Shown: positions 46,830 to 59,339, numbered from the stretch's first letter. The stretch: DNA of 64,000 nt from Micrasema longulum (GCA_022494885.1 JAGVSM010003561.1:105908-169907), one strand, 5' to 3'. Notes: generated by a model not told the origin, from the sequence alone. Made by a program: numbers and translations.

Positions 46830-47400
46830 TTTATTATGGTACAAGCAGGTTTCTCAGAATAAGTTTTTATCTGAATATATAAATAAATTGGAGCATGTAT
46901 ATAATACTCGGTTCGCTAGTGTAGATGGACTAGCTCTCCCTAAATTCAATAATAAATACGGGAAAAAAACACTAGAGTACAATATACCAAAACAGTATAA
47001 TATGCTCCCATTAAATATATAAAGAATCAAAAAAACTTATCTGGCCCAAGAGAAAGACATCTGCTAAGAATCTGATACCTGATGGATATCTCCGGCAGCG
47101 TCAGTAGACTGTTTTGCCTTCCGGCTTCTAGAACCAACCTGCCTCTGGTTATGTTGATTGGAAAATCACTCTGTCAGTTGAACATGATCACTTTGGAGAT
47201 CGACATCTTGTTACATCAGTGTAACTTTGTTATGTTTAAAAGGCAACACTTGTTATTAGAGAAAACTACACCTTTATAATATTGAGGCATTGATCAGGGG
47301 TTCCTGGCCCGATATGTTGTCGCAATGTAACACCTTAAATATTTTGTATTTGTTGTTATTTTGGTACAGAAAAAAATAATTTGAATTTGATTCAAAGCGG
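46830..47400 (+). pseudogene. retroelement C-terminal scrap and 3' region
   Basis: A frame at 46890-47020 reads EHVYNTRFASVDGLALPKFN then KYGKKTLEYNIPKQYN, the YNTR...P...YG..T pattern found near the end of several non-LTR elements. No other coding. Confidence 0.4.
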
Positions 47401-48045
47401 TATTCTATCGTATCTGCCTACCCCACGACGAAATAGCGTGGTAGTTTGTTTGTTTTACCGGTACAAGCATTAGACTCTTACCAAAAACAGGAACGCTTGA
47501 AGCTTTCTGTGACGTCATAAGTCGAAGGAATGGAAAACATTTTCCATGTTTCATCAGTGTTAGATCTCATACGAAATTTGTGGGCAAACGTAATACAATT
47601 TCCCAGGGTAAATTTAGAAGCGGACTAGATTGCTACCAACTAACTGAGCTCTATATATGTATTTACCTTGTTACGTATCTAGAGGTGGTGTTCCATAGAG
47701 CTAATTATGCATTGTTTGCCAGGTAAGTATTTCTCTACCCGTATATTATACATTCATACTTTACTGCAAAGCCAGGCGAGGTGGATGTGATTAAAGGTTC
47801 TCGATAGCATCTCGCTAAGGGTTTTTGGTTTATTTATATTTATTTTTTTAATTAAAATAACTAAATAATAAAAATCTGACTACATAGTACTGTAAATTAT
47901 GTATAAATACATATATTTAATTCAATTTAATAAGGCTATTATTTAAATTATAACGATGCTAAACAAGCTTTGTTTCTTTATTGTTCTAAATATGTGTTTT
48001 TTTATGTTAATATTATTTAAGTCCCAAATTGAGGTGAATCAACTC
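47401..48045. other. no recognisable gene
   Basis: Nothing recognised. Confidence 0.45.
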
Positions 48046-48047
48046 CT

Positions 48048-48500
48048 AAAAATATAGTTCATTTATTAAGGACATCATAGTCTTTATATAAATACAAGGT
48101 ACAAAAGAACAATTAAAAAATGTAAGACCAATTACAGATTTGACATTGATTTATTATGAATGCAGGAGGAGGGGAAAAAATGATTAAATTCTAAAAAAAT
48201 ACAAACGTAAAAATATTGAATAAAAAGTACATAAAGGAAGAATACATTGTATAGCTCCAACTAACTCTACTTTCCTCCCCTCTCTCTCTGCTTCCATGAA
48301 CATTTATATTTCTTAGTAAAAATTCACAACCGACAATAATTAATTAGATTCAGGTAGTAGATGTACATATGAATAAGTTAAAACTAGGAGTTGAAATTAA
48401 AAGTTAAAATTAAAAGTTCAAATTAAAAGTTAAAATTAAAATGAAAAAGTTAAAATTAAAATATAAAATAAAAGTTGAAATTAAAAGTTAAGCAGGAGAT
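48048..48500 (-). mobile_element. LINE-f 3' fragment
   Basis: Uninterrupted sister of 27845-28567; ends in a (AGTTAAAATTAAA)n minisatellite (48384-48493). Confidence 0.55.
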
Positions 48501-48959
48501 AAATTTAAAATGTCTTTCACAGATCTGAGTTCAAATGTATTATATTTTTTTTAATACTTTGTATTGTATGATTTATAAATAAAATAATATTAATATGTAA
48601 AGTGACCTAGGGAAAATACGCAGGGTTTGACGATACGCCGCACAATTATAAATCACGCGAAAATTTCTAAGTTTATGCTCTGATGGCTTTGCAAAAACAC
48701 CCATTTATTCACCATTGACAGTATTTTCTAAATTTTAAATGTCTTATTTCATTAAATACGGAGAGGTTGAATTTAAAAACAGTTTAATAGATTTAATAAT
48801 TAAATTTACTTTTTACAAATTTTACACATTGCTGCGATGGTTATAGTCAATGAAATAATATTAAAACACCACTTGGGAAATTGTTGTAAAAATGTTATTT
48901 TCAAACTATCTTATACAGCAAACAAACTATACACAAATGAAAAGCAATAAATATTAGGG

Positions 48960-49640
48960 TCGGCGCACTGTCTCACAAAAACATGTCTTTTATGGGGGTA
49001 GATCTTGGTACTAGCGCGAAGTAAATCAAAGTTCTTACTCGCTACAGTAAGGGACCTATGACCGGGTAGGTATGTACTCGATTCACCAGATAAGATGAAG
49101 AGTGCTTAGCAAAGTACTCCGCACAGAGGAAGTGCTTAACCAGACCTCACAGCTCACCGGGAGACGAGAAGGCCTTGCTGTTCAGGTGTTATGTTCCTCG
49201 TCAAGAAATCTGTTACTGTTGAATCGGCTCAAGGCATTCTGACTGTAGTTGGTCCAGAGGTGGTATTCCAAACGCTCTCGCGGCCGTATTATCTCGTGTA
49301 TACAGACAAAATACACGAAAAAATCTGTTTTCTCGTGCCGCTAGAGGGGTTCAGAAAAGCACTCCTGAATCCTATTATATGGGGGCTAGGGGCGCGAAAT
49401 GGGTAAAGGCGGTGGGATGCGCACGGATTGATGAGTGGATCAGGGCAAAATTGTAGAAATATGTTTTTATTTATGGTGTTTTTATTTGTGAGTTAAATGC
49501 GCTTTTATTATATTTTATGTAACTGTTATTGTGATTTAATTACGTTAAATAAGGGATGTTTCAAAATGATATTAAAAATCTTTATTCTGACAGAACACGG
49601 AAAAAGTATAATAACTAATAAATTTTTATTTATTACATAA
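48960..49640 (+). mobile_element. LINE-d fragment
   Basis: GC-richer block ending in the frame TPESYYMGARGAKW ... GCARIDEWIRAKL* (stop near 49457), then an AT-rich 3' region related to 34780-34900. Confidence 0.45.
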
Positions 49641-49749
49641 TTTTTTTTAAATAATAAATTTCATAATAGGTACATATTTAAAAAAAATTCTAAACATATC
49701 TACTTTTACACATCTAGTAAATGTTATCACTGGTACTCTCCAAAAAAAG

Positions 49750-50310
49750 AGACAAACACTGTTGTAGTTGTTTATTTATAAGAGTTTATATAATTTTAAA
49801 TACGAGTACATGAGAAAAAAAACATAGGATACATAAAGAAAAAACTTAAAACAATAATACATTCATACTAATTAAAATTCAATATAGATTTTACATGTGT
49901 TCAAAAACTTTTTTTAGTTTATTTATTGACATATTATTTTTGATAGTTTTAAGTTCATTGGGAAGATTATTATAATTTTTTAAACCTTTGAAAACAAAGC
50001 TATTTTAACCATAACTTGTGTGGAATTTAGGAATTTTAATATTATGTTGGTATCTGAGTGACTTATTCATTTCAAATTCTTTTATTTTTTCTTCTTTATA
50101 AATTTGTATAATGGAATTTATTTTATAAAAAGTGTATACTGTATTAACCTTAAATATTTTATATAGACTTTCCGTATTAAATGTTGAGGGTTTCTTTAGA
50201 ATTATTTTAATAATTAATCTTTGTACTATTTTAAGAGGGTTTAATAAATTGGCGTATGAACCACCCCACCCTACAATACCATATTGTAACAAAGATTAAA
50301 CAATTGAGTA
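49750..50310 (-). mobile_element. LINE-g RT C-terminal fragment
   Basis: 95-codon frame 50005-50292 with LQYGIVGWGGSYANLLNPLK, VQRLIIKIILKKPS and YQHNIKIPKFHTSYG, matching LQYGIIGWGGAF at 57.0 kb. The lower end is a T-rich (reverse A-rich) tail. Confidence 0.6.
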
Positions 50311-50554
50311 ATAAGCTAATATTTTTGTGAAATTTCACCGATACTGACATAGGTGACACAGGGTTAATTTTATAAATTAAACCATAACTCAGAAAACTTA
50401 ACAAGTCCTAGTGAGCTCTGCTGAATTCGATTTTGTTGGCTTAAAGTATTGTCAGCATTAAGCTAATTTCAAGCTTTTCACCTTTACTAAGCATACCTGC
50501 CAACAAGTTGATAAGGTATTTGCAGAACTATGACGTTTAGTATTAAAAAAAACA

Positions 50555-50705
50555 TATTTGTTAATAGACTATTAAACTAAACCATTTTTTATTTTTATTT
50601 TAATTTTTTCTTCTGAAATTACTTCGCATGTGACGTCAGAGGTTCTCTTCAGCTTATTCTCTGTCAGTTCTGCCGGTTGGTCCGTTTACGGTAAGTATGG
50701 TAACT
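50555..50705 (+). repeat. R2 family copy 6 (left half)
   Basis: TTGTTAATAGACTATTAAAC ... GCATGTGACGTCAGAGGTTC ... GGTTGGTCCGTTTACGG. Confidence 0.55.
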
Positions 50706-50734
50706 CAAGTGGCTTCATTTTTATCAGCGCATAA

Positions 50735-51035
50735 ACTTTCAATCTCTCTCACTTCTTTATAATATTCTTCACAAGCCTTGCGCTCAAAAATATCTTGCTG
50801 TCAATTTCATTTACCTTTCTGATCATGCATGGTCTTTCGCTTCGCTCTTCTCAGGAGAGAACACTTTCCATTCCTCGACATAGCACATCATTTTTCAGCT
50901 AATTCATTTTTCGTCTAAGCTGCTAGACTTTGAAATGAGCTACCTCTTCATGTAAAAAATGCACCTTCTCTAGCCATCTTCAAGAAACGCCTAAAACATC
51001 ATTCTAATTTATCCCCAGAATCCTGAACTCCCTGA
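50735..51035 (+). pseudogene. LINE C-terminal remnant, LINE-b-like
   Basis: Degraded frames show RSQERTLSIPRHSTSFF, LWNELPLHVKNAPSL and FKKRLKHHSN, similar to the LWNNLPTNVRDAP segment at 36.6 kb. Confidence 0.55.
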
Positions 51036-51179
51036 ATTTTTACTGTTTTTTTATAAAAATATATATTTTTATCCGTTTTTCTTTCCTTGGTTCCCCTTTC
51101 TCTCTCCTTTCAAACTCGTTAACTGATTCCATATTCCTCATCATTTAACATTCATAACTCAATGTATTTAAAAAAAAAG

Positions 51180-52960
51180 TTAATATATTTATTTATTTCA
51201 TTTTATTTGGGATTTTTACAGCTATTACAAAAACAAAATAATTTGAAAAATCTTAACAATACTAAAGCCAATTAAAAAAATCCACTGTAAATATAATGAC
51301 ACATAATATATAAGAAAAGAAGTTTAGTAATTGTATTTGTGTGACGTTTGTATTCATGTGTATGTGAATGTGTGTATGCGTGAATGAATGAGGGGAGAGG
51401 ATACATGTGCGTGTGGGAATGAAAGAGGGAGAGGGTGCGTGTGTATGGGTGCGTAAGTATGAAAATAATATATTTGCTTAAAACTTGTAAATTGTATTAA
51501 AAATGGTACAATAAAGAGCTTAGTAAAAAGTTAGAAACCTTTTTGTTAAAATTCAAATGACGAAATGATATAAATTGTTTTTTTTTTATTTTTTAAGCAT
51601 GTTAAATTTCAAAACCGTATTCTGAAAAAAAAGCATTTTATTTTTTAAATTAAACTGATACACATCGAATGAATAATGTGCGACGAGTCCCATACAATAC
51701 AGTAGGTAACCACAAAATGCAGTAAATACGAAATAATGACAACAATAAAATAACGTTTGACAATACGCGAACGTTGATTCAAAACGAACACACAAATGCA
51801 TATTATATGCACCTACATAATATATAAATAAGATTGACATATAAGTTTAATAGAAATGATTCGGATTATAAAAATCAGGTGTCACAAACAGTTGGCCCGC
51901 AGTACGGGGATACATAATTATATTAAAAGATCTTCTCACTATAAAACTTATATATGTTCAGGGATAGAGAGCAACGGAGAGGAGGATGCGGACAAAGACA
52001 ATTTATTACCTATGGCAGTTTTGATAAATTTAATATTTTTGGTAAATATATCTATTTCGTTAAATTTCCTGTTATACGTATCCATAATACGGTTAATCGT
52101 AGCGTTTTTTGACGAATTTGTTCTGCATTTAGGTATGTGGAAAAGTTGTGTATAACGCGTTTGTCTCTGTGGTACCTTAAGATGAATGCGGTTAACCAAT
52201 TCGGGGGAATCTATTTTATCAGATATTATGTTGGTGAGTAACACTATATCAGCTGTGGTTCGTCTATCAGCGAGAGTTTGGATATTATGAAAAACGCACG
52301 CTTGGCGATAATCTGGAAAATTGAGATGTAATCTACGGTTTAAGTTTTTTATAAATATTTTTTGAATTTTTTCAATTTTGCAGGAATGAATTTTATAATA
52401 AGGAGACCAGACAGGTGAAGAAAATTCTAGTAAACTACGAACATAAGAAAAATATAATTTTTTAAGAGTATCGGTATTTTGAAACGGTTTGCCTGTGCGT
52501 AGTATAAACCCTAGTGTTCTAAACGATTTTTCAGTAATACCATCGATGTGACGATTAAAAGTTAATTTTTCATCTAAGAGGATACCTAAATCACGGACTG
52601 TTTCGACAGATTTAATATTTGTATTATTTAATTTGTAATTAAAATCAATGGCACGGGTCTTTCTTTTGAATGTTATTTTTGGGCATTTTTCAGGGCTAAG
52701 CGATAGTTTATTATTTATACAATAAACCGACAGTCTAGTGAGGTCCTCCTGCATTTTATGACAGTCATTAGTATTTTCAATATTTAAGTATACCTTCATG
52801 TCGTCTGCATACATAATGTGTTTAGAGTTATTAAAACAATCGCCTATATCATGAACATATACATTGAATAAAAGGGGTCCTAAGTGGCTACCTTGAGGGA
52901 CACCAGATGGAAGCAAGGAAAAGTCAGAAGAGTGCCCGCCAACGACGATATGCAAGCCTT
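51180..52960 (-). mobile_element. LINE-c (Jockey-like), 5'-truncated
   Basis: Reading frame 51948-52955 plus a roughly 770-bp 3' region ending AAATAAAATGAAATAAATAA (minus strand). The same 3' region occurs at 30496-31375. Confidence 0.75.
51948..52955 (-). CDS. LINE-c reverse transcriptase, C-terminal part
   Basis: 335 open codons, the longest frame in the window. SGVPQGSHLGPLLFNVYVHD is RT motif B; MYADDMKVY is the catalytic YADD motif C; VRDLGILLDEKLTFNRHID is the RT end. After this come the post-RT region (LYFSYVRSLLEFSSPVWSPY, IEKIQKIFIKNLNRRLH, LADRRTTADIVLLTNIISD) and a Ser-rich tail. It is cut at the 5' end inside the palm, a TAA lying just upstream, so RT motifs before B, the endonuclease and ORF1 are missing. 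Intact but not functional alone; openness suggests a fairly recent insertion. Confidence 0.8.
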   Translation of the reverse strand: MHIVVGGHSSDFSLLPSGVPQGSHLGPLLFNVYVHDIGDCFNNSKHIMYADDMKVYLNIENTNDCHKMQEDLTRLSVYCINNKLSLSPEKCPKITFKRKTRAIDFNYKLNNTNIKSVETVRDLGILLDEKLTFNRHIDGITEKSFRTLGFILRTGKPFQNTDTLKKLYFSYVRSLLEFSSPVWSPYYKIHSCKIEKIQKIFIKNLNRRLHLNFPDYRQACVFHNIQTLADRRTTADIVLLTNIISDKIDSPELVNRIHLKVPQRQTRYTQLFHIPKCRTNSSKNATINRIMDTYNRKFNEIDIFTKNIKFIKTAIGNKLSLSASSSPLLSIPEHI

Positions 52961-52984
52961 ATTTCCCATTTAAAAAACAGCTGT

Positions 52985-53165
52985 TAGTTTTAATTAATTA
53001 GATTATTTTTATTTTATGTATGGATCTTTTGAATTATATTAATGGTTTTTTAGTACAAAATTTCGACATACTCTTCTTTGACCAGTTTGTTTTTTGGTTA
53101 GCTGGAAGATATTGCTTTTAGCAATAAGTCCGCCAAAGTACTTATTCTTTGTACTTGAAATTTTA
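52985..53165 (+). repeat. LINE 3' end
   Basis: GCTGGAAGATATTGCTTTTA, GCAATAAGTCCGCC, then TTTGTACTTGAAATTTTAAA and AATAAATAAG. I recognise this type of tail from common lepidopteran LINEs, but from memory only. Confidence 0.4.
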
Positions 53166-53169
53166 AATA

Positions 53170-53312
53170 AATAAGTAAACAAATATGTTACATAGTGTGT
53201 AAAGTGGCCACTTAAACCGGCCAGTAAAAGGTCGTAAGCCCTGTAAATGGCCAGACTTCAACATTCCCTTCTCAAAAATGTTTTCTTTCTTTGTTGCAAC
53301 AAATTAAAGTCT
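53170..53312 (+). mobile_element. MITE family M, copy H (right half)
   Basis: GTTACATAGTGTGTAAAGTG ... GCCCTGTAAATGGCCAGACT ... TTTTCTTTCTTTGTTGCAAC. Confidence 0.65.
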
Positions 53313-53387
53313 GTTTTTGTTCATCTTCTATCAGTTACAGGTTCAAATACAGTGTCAGTAATGAAATATACGAGATTTAGGGTGTTG

Positions 53388-53650
53388 TTATGATTGGAGC
53401 TCCTACTCCAGTTGAAGATTGGTAGAAGTAAACGATGTTGTGGTATGATGCATATTTATTGCATGTTGAATAAGATATGAGACCTTTTTAAGGAGCGCGA
53501 GAGTAACGATGATGAGGAGTTGAACTGACTGCACTTGGACTACATACTGGGACTGAGAGGCTGCGTTGAGTTGACTTGGTTAAGCTGACTTGGTTGAGAT
53601 GATTATTTAGGTTTACTGGGCGTTACCACGCCCTGTTGTCTCAAAAATAC
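53388..53650. other. low-complexity GA/TG-rich block
   Basis: GTTGACTTGGTTAAGCTGAC-type repeats and GGGCGTTACCACGCCC hairpin near 53618. Starts TGTTATGATT and ends ACCACA, so a decayed LTR is possible; not supported further. Confidence 0.25.
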
Positions 53651-53787
53651 CACATTTCTCTGTTCTTCATGTCTCTATGGCATTAATGTACTGCAGGACG
53701 ATGCTCTTATGTAGACAGAAGTTTTATGTGCAAAACTGTTAGTCTTGCAGAATATAATGTGTTGTGAATACGATTGTGAATCGGGTC

Positions 53788-53880
53788 GGGCTGTGATCCC
53801 GTGGCTAGTGTTGCGGACTCACGGGCCAGAGGCCCGCGGTTCAAACCCCACTCTACCCCAACTTGATTTTCATTTTCTCA
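53788..53880 (+). repeat. tRNA-derived SINE family B
   Basis: GGCTGTGATCCCGTGGCTAG, CGCGGTTCAAACCCCACTCT (B box), CCCAACTTGATTTTCATTTT. Confidence 0.6.
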
Positions 53881-54795
53881 TAGTGAGTTATTTACAACTC
53901 GTTGTAAATGGCCACCAAAATTGAAATATTTGTGTAAATTATAAGAACGCTAATATTTCTTATTAAAAAAAAAACAATACTAAAAATGAATAACATAAAA
54001 TGATGATTCGCTTCATCAGTCGTTGATCTATAATTTAAGTGAAATCATTGCACGCGTATTTGCCATCGATCAATGGACTATAAACCCCACAAATATATCC
54101 ATATTACTCATAATACAGAAGGTAGTGTTAACTTGTTTGTAGTAAGGTACCATATTTGAATAGATGAGTATGAATGATGATAAATAGAGGTACAAGGTAC
54201 ATATTATATGAAAATTAATCTTAAGCGTCCATAGAAATCGCAAATGGCCGAGTAATTAAGGTGTGTTCTATAGGCACTACGTATTGTTATATCCACTATA
54301 AATTTAAGTAATCGTCTTAATTTTGCATAACAATTTAAGTTCCTATTTATAAAATTAATCGCTCATAGACAATATAAATACGTACATATGTACCTAGGGT
54401 ATGTCAAGGCCGCACACATTCAAAGACCCTTTTCAGGGAGCGGTTTCCCAGTTTGGATACAGGTACACACTTATGCCCTGTGGAAAAAAATGTTTCTAAA
54501 AATAAAATGAAAACATTTCAGTTTTAGGAATTTGGTCCTAAAATAAATGTCTTACATTTCGATATATTATTAAGATTATATGTATCTAAATGAATAAATG
54601 AAAAATGTGTAATTAATAATAATTATTAAATTGTATTAGACAAGCAATAAGTGCGAAGCGTGAATATTTGTATGAAAATTGAAAATAATACTTAAGGAAC
54701 AACGTTTGACAGCTATATATTTTTTTTTTTAATTTTTTTAAATTTATTTATTGTGTATAAATAGGTAAAATTCCATTTAGAAATTTGGCAAGGTA
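53881..54795. other. no recognisable gene
   Basis: AT-rich; nothing recognised. Confidence 0.45.
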
Positions 54796-54850
54796 TTCAA
54801 AATAAAACACTTTTATTAGATTTAATTCTACTTTTGTTTTTAAAAAAATA

Positions 54851-54893
54851 TATGTGACGCGTTCCGTTTTGTTAAGGCATCATCAAACTAACT
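54851..54893 (-). ncRNA. degenerate hammerhead-like motif
   Basis: Minus strand TTGATGA, T, GCC, then CGGAACGCGTC: the palindrome ACGCGT and C are kept, but GAA has become GGA and stem II no longer pairs. Flanking sequence resembles that of 42.4 kb. Confidence 0.35.
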
Positions 54894-54909
54894 TAAATAT
54901 TAACAAAGT

Positions 54910-56140
54910 TTCCTTATATACTAACGATAATAGCTGTTTAATGATATAGGTGCATAACTTTTGCATACTTTATTCTTTAATTTAATTTAAATTTTTTATT
55001 TCCATAATCATATAAAATCATGATTTACAACCCCTGCTTGCACTTATAGATAACTGAGATTTTTTTTAGTTTCCCACCAGTCTGACGATGTCGGTCACGA
55101 CAAAACCCGGTCACTAGTAAAAAATATAAATAAAAGTGGAATAAAACTGAATATGTACTTTCATTATTATAATATCCCAAAAAAAAATAATGGAATGAGC
55201 TCGTTTTAGGCGTGTACCCTTCAAATGATAACATTGACAGCCAGTGTCGTAATTGTGGTAATGAGTGACATAGAAAAATAAGCTAAAAGAATGTGTAAAG
55301 GTATATTTTTTATCGTAACGTAATATTTGCTAAATACACGTGTGTCTTTCGTTTACGTGAAAGACCTTAATCCATCAAATGACAAAATGCTACGTGGATT
55401 TTTGTAAACCGATTTAAGAGGGATTGAAATACGGTTTGAGAATATTAAAATAAACATAGTAAAATTGCCCTTATTTATTTTTATTTGTTAAGTCCGTAGT
55501 CTAAAGACGATACGCCCGAAGTCTCCAGTCTTTCTTGACTTAAACTTTCAAGAGCATTATAAAGAAACACATAAATTGTAATCATTAAGATCATCCATTA
55601 GATCTGTGAATAAAACGCCCGGGTAGAGCCATAAATATGTAAATTCCTTGAGGAAACACATTTGAAAGGTAGAGCGGCTTAATATTATTTAAGATCGCGA
55701 GATATGTCGCAGTAACAAGATAAATTCTGTTTATTTACTCAAATTGTCACGCTGTGAACAATATTCTTATGAAACTGTTTGAATATAATACAACACCGAG
55801 ACAATGCAATTTAAATAGTAAAAAAAATACATTTAGCAAAACAACTCAAGAAAAAGAAATGACCGTTTAAATACGAATAAAAATTATTATATACAAAATC
55901 ATCAGCAGATAAGCCAAGGTTTTCCTGATCGCAGGTCTATTAATAGAGCTAAGCGGGGATAACTTCAAGCTGAGAAATTAATGAACAAGTATAGTAATTA
56001 TTATTACACAACAGAACATACACGACACTAACTGTACCATATGAAACCAACCACCTGGAAATATAAAAAAAGGAAATTAGTCCAGGGGTTGTTTGGTGTA
56101 CAAAACAAAAGAGAAACATTGAAAAATAAAAACGTTTCGT
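54910..56140. other. no recognisable gene
   Basis: Short frames without motifs. GATAAAGGTTTCAGTTCT at 56163-56180 is a scrap of MITE family M. Confidence 0.4.
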
Positions 56141-56389
56141 TGAAAACGTTTCTCACCCACATGATAAAGGTTTCAGTTCTTTTTTTAAATATATATATAT
56201 ATTTTTATTAACGACAAATAAAAATATAATATTACAACTGAATACAATTTTTTACATTAATTAAATACTTATATTTACATTAACGTTTCCTATTAGGTAA
56301 AAAAAAATAATTCTATTATAATAAATTATAAACGATGTTTTTAATCAGTGTTACATAAAGAAGAATTATAAATGTAACTTTTCACTTCT

Positions 56390-56775
56390 TTCTTAAATAT
56401 ATTGTATTCCTGACTGTACTTTTTATTAGTAAGTATAATGAAGTTGTGCTGTAGTTGTTTTTATTTTTTTTTTTATACTTATAAGTATATGAAAATGTTT
56501 TTTTTTTGTTTGAATTCTTTACAAGTTACTTACAATTTGCCATTTAATTCAATTACTTTTATTATATCCATATAAAATTATTTTTTTCTTTTTTACTATG
56601 TAAAGTTTCACTTTTTATTTTGCATGGCAGTATGCTTCTTATTGTTTCTAAATGTATACAAAAAAGCATTGTTTATCTTTTAAATTTTTACGCACTATGT
56701 TTGTACTTACCTGTATATTTTTTGTAAATGCCCCTTGGGCGTATTGTAAAATTAAATAAATAAAATAAATAAATA
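56390..56775 (+). mobile_element. LINE-a 3' end
   Basis: TTGTACTTACCTGTATATTT, AAATGCCCCTTGGGCGTATT, then (AAAT)n to 56778. Matches 34095-34240. Confidence 0.6.
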
Positions 56776-56899
56776 AATTTAGGAATCAAGATATTACCAC
56801 CTGTTCTATGTCGCGTACTTACGTTTTGTGTCCTAGAAATACTACTATTTATTTTATCTTTATGTATTTGAAGCAAACAATTCTTTTTATACGGCAATT

Positions 56900-57592
56900 T
56901 ATAACTAAAACCTTATTTTTTTTTTAATAATTGAACAGTGAAAAAAGTAGAAGGTTTTTCAAAATAACTTTCATAATTAATTTTAGTATTTTTTCAACCG
57001 GTAAAATATTTGTTTTAAAAGCACCACCCCATCCAATTATTCCGTACTGTAATATGGATTGGCGAATGCAAAGTAAATTGATTTTAACTTTTCGATGGTT
57101 AATATATTCCTTAATATAATAAATACACACGAGTGTATAAGTTTTCTCATTTTTTTACAATATTATTTATTTGCTCCTTCCATTTTGTATTTTTATCAAT
57201 TATAATACCCAAATATTTTATGCTATTTTTTTCAGTGATTTGAAGGCAATTATCATTATGAAACTGATATCCTTCATTGCATTTTGTTGTGTGGATACAG
57301 ATATTTATAGGAGGTATATCTTGTTCTTTCAATGTAAAAGTGATGTAATATGTTTTTTCAGTATTCAGAGACAAAATATTGTCATCGAACCATTCATTTA
57401 ATTTATTGATATCAATATTTGATTTTAAATTTACTTCGTCCCATGAAGATCCCCTTATAATGAGTACGGTATCATCAGCATATGAAATTATGTTACCATT
57501 CATATTCTGTATATTAAAAATATTATTAACATACATAATAAATAAAATAGGTCCAATTACTGTTCCTTGAGGTATCCCAAAATCTGAACAAA
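56900..57592 (-). pseudogene. LINE-g reverse transcriptase fragment
   Basis: Minus strand order: SDFGIPQGTVIGPILFIMYV (RT motif B), IISYADDTVLI (YADD catalytic), LNTEKTYYITF, IKYLGIIIDKNTKWKEQI (RT end), then after a frame change LQYGIIGWGGAFKTN. It is cut at 57592 directly against MITE copy I. RT N-terminal part missing. Confidence 0.7.
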
Positions 57593-57795
57593 TACTTTAC
57601 TTACCTTACAAAAGTCAACAGATGGAAGAGTTGAGGAAATGTGGATGTTTAAACAAAGGACAAATATTTAAAGTTACACAGTGTATAAAGTGGCCATTTA
57701 AACCAGCCAATGACAGGACATAAATCCTGTTAATGCCTAGACTTACATATTTCCTTATCTTAAATGTACTCCATCTCTGTTGTAACCAGAGTTCA
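57593..57795 (+). mobile_element. MITE family M, copy I
   Basis: CAAAAGTCAACAGATGGAAG ... GTTACACAGTGTATAAAGTG ... TGTTAATGCCTAGACTTACA. Confidence 0.7.
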
Positions 57796-57827
57796 TCATA
57801 TCATTATCAAACTCTTGTTTCTTGTTT

Positions 57828-57850
57828 AAGATGAAACGCGTCACATATAC
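57828..57850 (+). ncRNA. 3' half of a hammerhead-like motif
   Basis: GAAACGCGTCACATATA: GAA, palindrome ACGCGT, C, as at 54.86 kb. No intact CTGANGA upstream. Confidence 0.3.
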
Positions 57851-57964
57851 TTTGTATATGAATAACTAAATGGAGAATTTAATTCAGGGTAATTTTTGTT
57901 ACCAATAAGTAAAATGGAATTCTATCAACTATATAACTGCATTAAAAAAAAAACATTCCACCCC

Positions 57965-58200
57965 ATGCCGCATGGGCAGAATGGTGAATGTTACACTGTG
58001 TGTAAAGTGGCCACTTAAACCAGCCAATGACAGGTTATAAGCCCTGTAGATGCTTAGACTTCTATATTATCTTTTCTAAAATGTTCTTCATCTATGTTGT
58101 TATGTTAACAGCTCCCCAGGGAGTTGAATCCAGTTCTTGTCTACAAAAATTTGGACAAACTCAAAATATTGTTGATAACTAAAAAGTTAATTATGACCCC
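57965..58200 (+). mobile_element. MITE family M, copy J (right half with end)
   Basis: GGGCAGAATGGTGAATGTTA ... CTCCCCAGGGAGTTGAATCC ... ATTTGGACAAACTCAAAATA, then TTGATAACT, keeping the inverted end. Confidence 0.7.
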
Positions 58201-58429
58201 ATACAGAGTGCATAATGACACTCTTGTTTACGATATTTATCTATATTTTTTTATAATGTCAAAATTAACAGTAAAATAAGTCTTTTAATAAATCATTTTA
58301 ATTTCTGTGGTAAATATGGTTTGTAGGTAATAATCTGTGGTCAAATATTACGAATGTTCAAATCTGCTAAATTGTTTTCTCAGTTTGTCGAATTTATTTG
58401 ATTTATTATACACTTTATATGCATATACA

Positions 58430-59060
58430 TTTTATATACATATAAGGGCGGGCATATTGCCTTAAGGCAATTTCTCCCTTCCTACCCAAACTGGTATATG
58501 GATATATTGGTAAAATTTTGTGTCCTGTTTATGAAATAAGGTCTACAAGTCTACATGAATTTGGTATGTTTTTTATGATTATTTTGGTTTACATTGCTAA
58601 TTATGTTTAAAATGATAATTAGGTTAATGAGATTATTTATGTTTTTATTTTCTTATTATATTTACTATGTTAAATGACTAATTTAAAGCATGTTTCACTA
58701 ATTGTAAAATGTTTCCCTCGGCACGGGACACCCAGTGAGGGAACATTATTCTGTATAAAAAAAAATACAAACATTGTAAAAGTATAAAAAAATAAATAAT
58801 AATCTACATATAGTTTTTTTACAAAAACAGTTGGCTAAAAATCTACTTTATACTATAAAAAGAGTAGAAGGAATGAAAGGGAAAGAAGGAAAAACTCAAA
58901 TGTTCAGATAATGACATTTCAATATTGATTTAAATGTAAATAAAGAAGGGGCGTCTCTGACATAAATGGGTTGATTTTTCCACAATTGAGCAGCTACTAC
59001 TGTAAAGATAAAGGTTGAAAGAGATTTTTTAGATAAACAGACGAAGTAAAATTATTAAAA
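58430..59060 (-). mobile_element. LINE-b 3' end, interrupted
   Basis: Minus strand VVAAQLWKNQPIYVRDAPSL, FTFKSILKCHYLNI* (58910-59030), then the 3' region with AAGGCAATATGCCCGCCC near 58450. A LINE-d piece is inserted at 58556-58800. Confidence 0.6.
58556..58800 (+). mobile_element. LINE-d 3' end inserted in LINE-b
   Basis: Same sequence as 34810-35010, including GTTTCCCTCGGCACGGGACA and GAGGGAACATTATTCTG, with an A-rich tail. Confidence 0.65.
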
Positions 59061-59149
59061 ATATTGAGAAGAAGTGATGAATGTGAATGTGTATTCTATG
59101 TCTGATACTGAGCCGGTGTTGTTGCGTGCGGTATTCGGTTTTGTAACAT

Positions 59150-59335
59150 CAACAGATGGAACAATTGAAAGAACGCGTGTTTTTCAATAAAGGCAGAATG
59201 GCGAATGTTACAATGTGTAAAAAGTGGCCACTCAAACCAGTCAATGACAGATCATAAGCCCTTTAGATGCCGAGACTTTATTACCTTCCCAAAAATGTTC
59301 TTCATCTCTGTTATAATATGTTAGGCTTATACATA
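59150..59335 (+). mobile_element. MITE family M, copy K (diverged)
   Basis: CATCAACAGATGGAACAATT ... GCAGAATGGCGAATGTTACA ... ATCATAAGCCCTTTAGATGC. Confidence 0.65.
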
Positions 59336-59339
59336 TCTT

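Noticed and set aside
51856..52155. 99-codon plus-strand frame
   Set aside because: Antisense shadow of the LINE-c reading frame.
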